From Bdellovibrio sp. (lineage in GTDB: Bacteria; Bdellovibrionota; Bdellovibrionia; Bdellovibrionales; Bdellovibrionaceae), in the NCBI GenBank assembly GCA_019104905.1, contig JAHRXB010000092.1, positions 1 to 11,559 of the forward strand: a stretch of DNA of 11,559 nucleotides. Reading direction: 5' to 3'. The translations under genes were made by a program, and so were the position numbers. Below, in pieces: positions 6,305 through 11,559 of the stretch (positions are counted from its first letter, which is position 1; the number at the start of each line of letters is the position of its first letter). Under the pieces are notes generated by a model. That model saw only the letters and a list, made by a program, of their open reading frames with translations, searched no databases and was not told the origin of the DNA.

Positions 6305-8388
6305 GAGCGCCTTTAATATTTAGAATTTTTAAAAACAATCAGCTCGTCGGTGTTAAGCAGTTCGATCAAGATCAGATCGTGGTGGGACATAATGCCGAAG
6401 TGCATTTGGATCTCGATTCCGATCAGGTTTCGCCGATTCACTGTCTTATTGAGCTGCGCGATAACGGTTACTATATATGCGACTTGGGTTCCTCATCAGG
6501 AACCTTTAAGAATGGGCAGGCTGTTCTTGATGAATTGATTTCATCAGGGGATGAGGTTGAAGTAGGGCCTTTTAAAATTGCCTTCTTCGTCGGAGTTCCG
6601 AAGCCTAAGGTCGCACCCGGAGTCACGGTTGCCAGTCAGGCCGCGGCCCCCGTCGCGCCGGTTGAAGCTAAAAAGGCGACACCCGCACCGATGCCTCCAG
6701 CGGCCGTGGTGAAGAGTGAAGAGATTAAGGTGACTCCCGCAATTCCGGTGGAGGTTCCCAAGGTTGAAGACAAGCCGGTGATTACAACGGCTCCAGTGCG
6801 ACCTGAGATCCGCAAAGATCGTAATTTCTATAAGAAACCTAAAAAGACAAAAACATTTGCACCTCCAAGTGATGTGCAAGATTTAAGAACTTATTTGAAG
6901 CCTGGCAAAGGAACCACAGTCGAGGTTTTGGTTGCGTGGAAAGAAAGAATTCTGACCACTTACCACTTCAAAGGTAATAAAACCATTCGTGTGAACACGG
7001 GTGGGGATTTACAAATTGCTCTTCCTGACGGTTTGGTTCCACGCGGATATCCCATTTTAGAAATGGCCGGTGGCCTTAAGGTGAACACCACCGCTGAAAT
7101 GAATGTGGAGATGATTTCGGCGGCGGGCCTTCAGCCTGTTGAAGATTTAGCTCGCAATGGAAAAGCCCAACGTGGCGGCCAAGGCTACCACGTTCGCGTA
7201 GATCAAAACGAAATGCTTTGTGTGACGTTGCCGGGTGGCAGTATCACTTTGTATATTCGCTTCTCGCCTCAAGCACCTTTGGTGCCGATGCTTCCGATGA
7301 TGCTCTCGGGTTCGGAAATGACCGGCGTGGTGATGTCTTTGGTGATGGTGTCGTTGTTGGCACTCTATATCTCCGCGACAATTCCGAAGGACTGGCAGGA
7401 AAACAAACAAGAGGAAGTGCAGCGTATCGCGCAAGTGGTGTTTAATAAACCTCCACCAGCGGCGTCTCCAGTTCCAACGCCTCCTCCTCCGACTCCGCCG
7501 CCCGTGGCGCAACCGACGCCGACACCGACGCCTCCTCAAAAGGTGGTGGTTGCGGATCAAAACAAGGATGCGCAGAAAAAGGGACAGCAGGGGCAAAAGG
7601 CGGCAGCCAATCAGGTGGCCGCGCGAGCTAGTGAAGTGGCTCCGAAGCCTAATGCCAAAGATCGTACTAAGAAATTCACTTCAACTCGACAGGGTGGAGC
7701 GATCAAGACGGGTCAGACGGAAGGAGCGAATGCTCAGTCGTCGAATAAAGATCTTTCGAAAGTGGGACTCTTTAGCGCCTTTGGTGGCGGCGGAAGTCGC
7801 GCCAATATCGACAAAGCCTATTCGGGAGCCGGTGAGGTTCTGGGAATGGCGGATAAGGCGACAGGAACTTCCGGATTCAAGGAAGATCGTGCTGGCGATG
7901 ATTTAGGTTCTAAGTTTAAGGATGCTGGTGCCGGAGGAAAAGGAACTGCGACCCAAGGGATTGCAGGGATTGGAACCAAAGGACGGGGATCGGGACAAGC
8001 TGCTTACGGTGCCTCTGACGGCTTCGGCAACAAAACCACAGTCGCTATTGAGGGCGGTGGTTTTGAAGAGTCCTTTGATGGAACGATTGACAAGGAAGCA
8101 ATTCGTCGTGTGATTCGTGCCAAACTTCATGAGGTGAAGAGCTGCTATGAGCGAGCTCTGAACACCATGGAGAAGGGACGTAAACTTGAAGGTAAAATTG
8201 TTTTAGGCTGGGAGATTATAGAAAAAGGGCAAGCGCGTAACGTGAAAGTGAAGAGTTCTTCTTTGGGCAACACCCAGGTTGAAAACTGCATTCGCGACCG
8301 TTTGGCAAGTTGGACTTTCCCAGAACCTCCACCAGGTCTTGTGGCCGAAGTGCAGGCGTATCCCTTTGTGTTGAACCAGGCTAATTAG
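6301..8388 (+). CDS. gltG: FHA-domain inner-membrane protein with AgmX/PglI-type TonB-like tail, GltG-like
   Basis: This 695-residue protein has a clear domain order. Residues 1-100 are an FHA domain: Gly29, Ser44-x-x-His47, LGSSSGT at 62-68 and Asn71-Gly72, but His30 replaces the usual Arg. A Pro/Ala/Lys-rich linker runs to about 195, then a second beta-rich cytoplasmic segment at 205-330 (VEVLVAWKERILTTYHF). A single transmembrane helix lies at about 341-360, a proline-rich rod at 384-412, and a Gly-rich linker contains KVGLFSAFGGGG. Residues 590-693 form the AgmX/PglI C-terminal domain, with AIRRVIRAKL, Cys615-Tyr616-Glu, Cys663 and WTFPEP. This is the layout of GltG (PglI), which couples the proton-driven motor to periplasmic partners. 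The start is TTG: no in-frame Met occurs before about residue 130, and FHA strands begin at once. GGGGTGG precedes it and TTGA overlaps the previous stop. Confidence 0.85.
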   Translation: MRAPLIFRIFKNNQLVGVKQFDQDQIVVGHNAEVHLDLDSDQVSPIHCLIELRDNGYYICDLGSSSGTFKNGQAVLDELISSGDEVEVGPFKIAFFVGVPKPKVAPGVTVASQAAAPVAPVEAKKATPAPMPPAAVVKSEEIKVTPAIPVEVPKVEDKPVITTAPVRPEIRKDRNFYKKPKKTKTFAPPSDVQDLRTYLKPGKGTTVEVLVAWKERILTTYHFKGNKTIRVNTGGDLQIALPDGLVPRGYPILEMAGGLKVNTTAEMNVEMISAAGLQPVEDLARNGKAQRGGQGYHVRVDQNEMLCVTLPGGSITLYIRFSPQAPLVPMLPMMLSGSEMTGVVMSLVMVSLLALYISATIPKDWQENKQEEVQRIAQVVFNKPPPAASPVPTPPPPTPPPVAQPTPTPTPPQKVVVADQNKDAQKKGQQGQKAAANQVAARASEVAPKPNAKDRTKKFTSTRQGGAIKTGQTEGANAQSSNKDLSKVGLFSAFGGGGSRANIDKAYSGAGEVLGMADKATGTSGFKEDRAGDDLGSKFKDAGAGGKGTATQGIAGIGTKGRGSGQAAYGASDGFGNKTTVAIEGGGFEESFDGTIDKEAIRRVIRAKLHEVKSCYERALNTMEKGRKLEGKIVLGWEIIEKGQARNVKVKSSSLGNTQVENCIRDRLASWTFPEPPPGLVAEVQAYPFVLNQAN

Positions 8389-8399
8389 TTTTTTTTATA

Positions 8400-8439
8400 A
8401 ACTCCGGCAAACCCGGAGGAGAAATTTTAAGGAGGAGTT
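8400..8439 (+). promoter_or_regulatory. Leader of the motor genes: GC-rich hairpin plus duplicated Shine-Dalgarno motif
   Basis: The 54-base gap before the channel gene contains the 7-mer GGAGGAG twice, at 8415-8421 and 8431-8437. The downstream copy sits 5 bases before the GTG start and is the working ribosome site. The upstream copy is partly inside a six-pair hairpin, CTCCGG (8402-8407) with CCGGAG (8413-8418), loop CAAAC. The same left arm, as AACTCC (8400-8405), is also complementary to GGAGTT (8434-8439), which covers the working site. The two pairings exclude each other, so the leader could tune motor translation. The pairings are seen in the sequence; regulation is inferred. Confidence 0.45.
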
Positions 8440-8442
8440 CCC

Positions 8443-9108
8443 GTGAACCCAACAGTTACAGCAGACAACATGAATTTCATCCAGCGCGCTTTCGCTGAAG
8501 GTGGTTTCGTCATGTACGTGATCGCAGTTATTGCCATCTTGGCTTTATTTGTGATCGTCGAAAGAATGATGAAAATGAAAAACCTTGCAGTGGATAAAAA
8601 AGAATTCACAGATCAAATCTTCAGAATGGTGGTTTCCGGCGATCTCCGTCAGGCCATTAGTTACTGTGATGCTCGTCCCGCTCCTTTGACAAATACGGTG
8701 AAAGCGGGACTTGTTCAGGCGATGAATAAGCGCCCTGACGAAGAAGTCCAAGTAGCCATGGATGCCGCAGTGATGAGAGAGATGCCTAAAGTAGAGGGAT
8801 GGGTGTCCTTCCTTGCGGTTTTCGGTAACGTGGCCGTTTTGGCGGGTCTTCTTGGAACGATCATCGGTATGATCGGTTCATTCCGTGCGGTGGCGGCAGC
8901 CGACCCTGCAACGAAAGCTCTTGAACTTTCCAAAGGTATTTCGCACGCCTTGAATTGTACGGCGTTCGGTCTTTTGGTGGCGATCGTTTCTATCGTTGCT
9001 TACGGTTTGTTCCAGCATCGCATTCAGAAAACAGAGAATGAAGTTGTTGAGACAAGCATGAGTCTTTTGAATCTGGTTGTTGCGAACAGAGAAAAGATTA
9101 AAGACTAA
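8443..9108 (+). CDS. aglR: TolQ/ExbB/MotA-family proton-channel protein, AglR-like
   Basis: The 221-residue protein has three hydrophobic segments at about 22-40, 121-147 and 169-190, with a cytoplasmic domain between the first two. This is the MotA/TolQ/ExbB topology. The family signature is clear in the second: AGLLGTIIGMIGSF with Thr139, and Thr173 lies in the third helix (LNCTAFGLLVA); equivalent threonines face the ion path in TolQ and ExbB. The GTG start is chosen because AAGGAGGAG lies 5 bases upstream; the first ATG, nine codons later, has no such site. Two ExbD-family genes follow, giving a complete motor set. TolQR or ExbBD proper are alternatives, but no TolA/TolB/Pal or TonB gene is adjacent, while gltC-G homologues are, so AglR of the gliding motor is the better name. 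Confidence 0.82.
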   Translation: MNPTVTADNMNFIQRAFAEGGFVMYVIAVIAILALFVIVERMMKMKNLAVDKKEFTDQIFRMVVSGDLRQAISYCDARPAPLTNTVKAGLVQAMNKRPDEEVQVAMDAAVMREMPKVEGWVSFLAVFGNVAVLAGLLGTIIGMIGSFRAVAAADPATKALELSKGISHALNCTAFGLLVAIVSIVAYGLFQHRIQKTENEVVETSMSLLNLVVANREKIKD

Positions 9109-9130
9109 TAGGCAAGATTAGAGGTTTTCA

Positions 9131-9607
9131 ATGGCTCACATAGATAGTGGCGAATCCAGCGGCAGAAAGAAGAATATCGAGTTGAATCTCGTGCCTTTCA
9201 TCGACTTGATGAGTGTTCTCATCACGTTCTTGCTGATCACTGCCGTTTGGACCCAAGTGTCTATGATTCAAATTGGTAGTTCCCTGTACGGGAAGAAATC
9301 GGACACGCAACCCGCTCCCACGCCTCCTCCCAATGCGGATGTCGTATTGAAAGTGGATGTGAAAGAGATGGGTTATGTCTTAACTGTTGGGAGACAAGTG
9401 ATCAGTCTTCCCATGGTGAATGAACAGTTTGATGAAGCCGGTCTTGTCGCACAGTTGCAACGTGTGAAGCAGCTTTACCCTGAAAAGGTGGATGCGGTGG
9501 TCAGCGTTGCGGATGCGATTCCTTATGAACAGCTCATTAAAGCAATGGATAACTGTCTGACGGCAGGATTTTCAGCAATTTCCGTTGCGACAGGAGGGCC
9601 GAACTGA
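9131..9607 (+). CDS. aglQ: ExbD/TolR-family motor protein, AglQ-like
   Basis: The 158-residue protein has a short cytoplasmic N-terminus, one membrane helix at about 20-40 (LNLVPFIDLMSVLITFLLI) and a periplasmic domain. Asp25 in the helix is the conserved proton-carrying residue of ExbD/TolR proteins. After the helix comes a Pro-rich linker (QPAPTPPPN), then the usual beta-rich ExbD fold ending with IPYEQLIKAMDNCLTAGFSA, whose tyrosine/helix region matches the family's C-terminal motif. GAGG lies 6 bases before the ATG, and the gene starts 22 bases after the channel gene. In Myxococcus, AglQ and AglS are the two ExbD-like partners of AglR. Which of the two this one corresponds to is judged only from gene order and its shorter, more typical length. 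Confidence 0.78.
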   Translation: MAHIDSGESSGRKKNIELNLVPFIDLMSVLITFLLITAVWTQVSMIQIGSSLYGKKSDTQPAPTPPPNADVVLKVDVKEMGYVLTVGRQVISLPMVNEQFDEAGLVAQLQRVKQLYPEKVDAVVSVADAIPYEQLIKAMDNCLTAGFSAISVATGGPN

Positions 9608-10197
9608 TGGCCATCTTCAGACCCGGTGAAAGACACCGTTATCACAATATCTTGAGTAAACGTAAAGGGAAGCGGGACGTGACAGCGTTGCTGTCTTTGA
9701 CAGCGATGGTGGATATGTTCACGGTGCTGGTGATCTTCCTTTTGCAGAACTACAACGCGACGGGGGAAATTCTTTATATCCCGAAAGAAGTGGTTCTTCC
9801 CAAGGCGACCAGCGTGCGTGAGCTGAAGCCGGCTCATGTAGTCACGATTTCAAATAAAGAGATTCTTTTGGATAAGGATCCCGTGGCGACGTTTGATGAA
9901 GTTAAAGCGGCGGAAGACTGGAATATTCAGAATCTGAAGAGTCAGTTGCAAGAAGCTTTAGCGAAATCAAAAGCGGAGCAAGAAAGCAAATTGCAGAATA
10001 AAATCCGTGATGTGGTTGAGTCCACTCGGGGTGAGACGGAAGAGGATCCTAATGCGTGGAGCAAGGTGACGATTCAGGCCGATAAAGGCGTTGATTTTCT
10101 GACCATTAAAAAAGTCCTTTTCACGATCACGGAAGCTGGCGCCGGAGAGATTAATTTCGCGGTGACTAAACTTCCTCAGGATTCGACATCCAATTAA
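9607..10197 (+). CDS. aglS: Second ExbD/TolR-family motor protein with charged insertion, AglS-like
   Basis: The 196-residue protein has a strongly basic cytoplasmic N-terminus (RPGERHRYHN, SKRKGKR), then one membrane helix at about 26-47 (LLSLTAMVDMFTVLVIFLL) holding Asp36 at the conserved proton-site position. The periplasmic domain ends in a typical ExbD segment, VTIQADKGVDFLTIKKVL. Between them, residues 106-150 form a charged, probably coiled-coil insertion that the first ExbD-like protein lacks, which explains the extra 38 residues. The start overlaps the previous stop by one base (TGATG) and has a strong AGGAGGG site 8 bases upstream, so the two are probably made in a fixed ratio. With the AglR-like channel it would build a motor with two kinds of ExbD subunit. 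The AglS name follows gene order. Confidence 0.76.
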   Translation: MAIFRPGERHRYHNILSKRKGKRDVTALLSLTAMVDMFTVLVIFLLQNYNATGEILYIPKEVVLPKATSVRELKPAHVVTISNKEILLDKDPVATFDEVKAAEDWNIQNLKSQLQEALAKSKAEQESKLQNKIRDVVESTRGETEEDPNAWSKVTIQADKGVDFLTIKKVLFTITEAGAGEINFAVTKLPQDSTSN

Positions 10198-10211
10198 AGA
10201 TTCTATATGAT
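10183..10211 (+). promoter_or_regulatory. Candidate sigma70-type promoter for the lptC-lptB genes
   Basis: TCGACA (10183-10188) matches TTGACA at five of six bases, and TATGAT (10206-10211) matches TATAAT at five of six, separated by exactly 17 bases. The -35 lies within the last codons of the second ExbD-like gene. Transcription would begin near 10218, about 64 bases before the lptC start. This would let LPS-export genes be expressed independently of the motility genes. No transcript evidence is available from sequence alone. Confidence 0.45.
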
Positions 10212-10243
10212 GCGCAGGACGTTAATTTTAACCGGACTGCGCA
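10211..10243 (+). repeat. Inverted repeat in the gap before lptC
   Basis: TGCGCAG (10211-10217) and CTGCGCA (10237-10243) are perfect seven-base arms around a 19-base centre. The centre itself contains the smaller palindrome GTTAATTTTAAC (10221-10232). No U-rich run follows, so it does not look like an intrinsic terminator. It lies across the predicted -10 edge and start of the candidate promoter, so a regulator-binding site is possible. It could also be an mRNA-end structure of the motor operon. The rest of the 84-base gap shows nothing recognisable. Confidence 0.4.
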
Positions 10244-10281
10244 GCTGACTCCGTCCCTGTAAAGTGCGAACTTAAACAAAT

Positions 10282-11283
10282 ATGGCTAAATTTAAGAACT
10301 TCATTTTTGTAGCACTTCTCATCCTTTTGTTTGTTGAGGTTCTTATTGTATTTCCTTCGCGCTTGGAGCATGAGGACGATGCGGAAGTGCGTGCGCGTAT
10401 TGAAGCTCAAAATGAACGTCTTCGCCGAGGCGAAAAACCGGAAGAACCTAAAAGCTTGGCCGAACAAAAGATGCAAGGTGTTCATCTTGTAGAAAGTCAG
10501 CAAGGCAGTCGCGACTGGGAGCTTTTTTCGGTTTCTGCCGAAGGCAGTCAGGCCGCGGGGACTTGGAAACTGAAGCAGGTTAAGGTTTATTTCTATAACA
10601 AAGAAAAAGTTGAATTCACCGTCACGGGGGATTCGGGCACGATTGATTCCAAATCCAAAGATCTGAGTGTCATAGGAAACGTCATGACTCGTTCTGAGAA
10701 TGGATATGTTTTTCAGACGCCCTCGATATACTATTCTTCAAAGACAAGACTGATTGAAAGCCCTGAAGAAGTTCTTATGAAAGGCCCTCGCGATAGTTCC
10801 GGCGAAGGGTTGTTGCTCAAAGGGCGTCGTATGAAGGTTTTAGTTGATCAGTCTAAGATGCTGATTCAAGAAAAGATAACGGCAGAGAAGCCTGAAAAAG
10901 CCGGTAAAAAATTTGAGATTGTTGCCGACGGAGCAGAATTTAGCGGCAAAAGCCGAGAGGCTCGCTTTTTGGGATCCGTTCGGATGAGTTACGATAACAT
11001 GAAACTGGAAGGTCCCGAGGCCTCGTTCCTCTATAATACAGGTGCGGACATCTTAAGTTCGATAGCCATCAAGGGTGGGGTCAAGGTCAGCGATGCCGAT
11101 AAGTTCGCCACCTCGGACAGTGTGAGTCTGGACCTTTTGGCGAATAAGTACATCTTCAAAGGGCGTCCCAAAGTAATCCAAAATAATGATGAACTGACGG
11201 GCGAGGAAATCATCTTTCTTGATGGCGGAAAAAAGGTTAAGGTAGAAAGAGTGCGAGCCAAGGTGGAGAATAAAGATCAATGA
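10282..11283 (+). CDS. lptC: LptC-like LPS-export protein with an LptA/OstA-like C-terminal half
   Basis: The 333-residue product has an N-terminal membrane anchor at about 5-24 (FIFVALLILLFVEVLIVF), then a charged segment, then beta-rich LptC-type sequence from about 65 to 205: GTWKLKQVKVYFYN, VTGDSGTIDSKSKDLSVIGNV and GYVFQTPSIYY. A second beta-jellyroll-like stretch from about 210 to 328 has the LptA/OstA style, with FEIVADGAEF, ARFLGSVRMSYDNMKLEG and a closing GRPKVIQNNDELTGEEIIF. E. coli LptC is about 190 residues and LptA about 185, so this protein is long enough to hold both. LptC passes LPS from the LptB2FG transporter to the periplasmic LptA bridge. The ATG is the first in-frame start after a stop codon and has no clear Shine-Dalgarno site. 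The neighbouring lptB strongly supports the role. Confidence 0.8.
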   Translation: MAKFKNFIFVALLILLFVEVLIVFPSRLEHEDDAEVRARIEAQNERLRRGEKPEEPKSLAEQKMQGVHLVESQQGSRDWELFSVSAEGSQAAGTWKLKQVKVYFYNKEKVEFTVTGDSGTIDSKSKDLSVIGNVMTRSENGYVFQTPSIYYSSKTRLIESPEEVLMKGPRDSSGEGLLLKGRRMKVLVDQSKMLIQEKITAEKPEKAGKKFEIVADGAEFSGKSREARFLGSVRMSYDNMKLEGPEASFLYNTGADILSSIAIKGGVKVSDADKFATSDSVSLDLLANKYIFKGRPKVIQNNDELTGEEIIFLDGGKKVKVERVRAKVENKDQ

Positions 11284-11559
11284 GTATGCTCACCATCAAA
11301 GACATTTCAAAATCTTTTAAAAAACGCAAGGTCGTTGATGGCGTTTCATTCTCAGTTGAGTCGGGTCAAGTGGTCGGTCTGCTGGGGCCTAACGGGGCGG
11401 GGAAAACCACTTCTTTTTATATGGTTGTGGGATTGGTACAGTCCGACTCCGGCAGCATTAATATCGACGAAGTGAATATCTCCCAAGAGCCTATGTACAA
11501 AAGAGCCCGCGTGGGTTTGAGTTACCTGGCCCAAGAGCCAAGCATCTTTAGAAAGCTGA
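11280..11559 (+). CDS. lptB: LPS export ABC transporter ATPase LptB, N-terminal part (runs off window)
   Basis: Ninety-three codons are visible. The N-terminus (MLTIKDISKSFKKRKVVDGVSFSV in two pieces, residues 3-26) is typical of LptB. A perfect Walker A, GPNGAGKTT, lies at 36-44, and the Q-loop glutamine is Gln85 in YLAQEPSIFRKL; that sequence is characteristic of LptB rather than other ABC ATPases. Signature motif, Walker B and switch histidine lie beyond the window. LptB is the cytoplasmic ATPase that powers LPS extraction by LptFG and delivery to LptC. The ATG overlaps the lptC stop (ATGA). A second ATG two codons later (11286) is possible, but the first is nearer the GGTGGAG upstream. 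An LptB assignment is firm given the preceding LptC-like gene. Confidence 0.9.
   Translation, partial: MSMLTIKDISKSFKKRKVVDGVSFSVESGQVVGLLGPNGAGKTTSFYMVVGLVQSDSGSINIDEVNISQEPMYKRARVGLSYLAQEPSIFRKL

Noticed and set aside
7147..7596. 149-codon open frame on the - strand, rich in Arg and His
   Set aside because: It is the antisense shadow of the membrane and proline-rich part of the GltG-like gene; its composition is that of reversed Pro/Gly codons and it has no family features.
8386..8401. T8 tract right after the GltG-like stop, as an intrinsic terminator
   Set aside because: No stable GC-rich hairpin lies just upstream of the T tract; the hairpin present lies downstream of it, so the order is wrong on the + strand, and on the - strand the hairpin is followed by A residues.
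8443..10197. Motor genes as a Tol-Pal or TonB-ExbB-ExbD system
   Set aside because: There is no TolA, TolB, Pal or TonB-dependent receptor nearby, there are two different ExbD-type proteins, and the upstream genes match the Glt series in order.
10211..10243. Inverted repeat as terminator of the motor operon
   Set aside because: No U-rich run follows the right arm, and the 19-base centre makes a weak hairpin; it is kept as an inverted repeat of unknown role.

Overview
The window reads as one strand of densely packed genes from a didermal predatory or gliding bacterium of the former Deltaproteobacteria. The mid-range base composition, the protein styles and the gene order fit Bdellovibrio or a close relative (Bdellovibrionota). 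This assignment is an inference from gene content; no rRNA or other marker lies in the window. All genes are on the + strand, and both end genes are cut by the window edges.

Positions 1-8388 hold the envelope-spanning part of what I read as an Agl-Glt (gliding transducer) machine. In order: the C-terminal end of an outer-membrane beta-barrel (GltA/GltB type), a secreted TPR protein (GltC-like), a very large secreted TPR protein (GltD/AgmU-like), a TPR lipoprotein (GltE/AglT-like), a small secreted protein (GltF-like), and a large single-pass inner-membrane protein (GltG/PglI-like). The last has a cytoplasmic FHA domain and a periplasmic AgmX/PglI-type TonB-like tail. Genes overlap or nearly touch, so translation is probably coupled.

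Positions 8389-10197 hold the motor: a short leader with a hairpin and two copies of a Shine-Dalgarno motif, then a TolQ/ExbB/MotA-family channel protein (AglR-like) and two ExbD/TolR-family proteins (AglQ- and AglS-like). Both ExbD proteins keep the membrane aspartate expected of a proton channel. The proposed flow is: proton flux through AglRQS, mechanical work on GltG in the inner membrane, transmission through periplasmic GltF/GltD and lipoprotein GltE, to the GltC/beta-barrel complex in the outer membrane. In Myxococcus xanthus these components are spread over separate loci; here they form one cluster.

Positions 10198-11559 start a second theme, lipopolysaccharide export. An 84-base gap with an inverted repeat, plus a good sigma70-like promoter overlapping the end of the preceding gene, leads to a long LptC-like protein whose C-terminal half looks like an LptA/OstA domain. 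It overlaps by four bases the start of the ATPase gene lptB, which runs off the window. No RNA genes, insertion sequences, CRISPR arrays or convincing intrinsic terminators were found.
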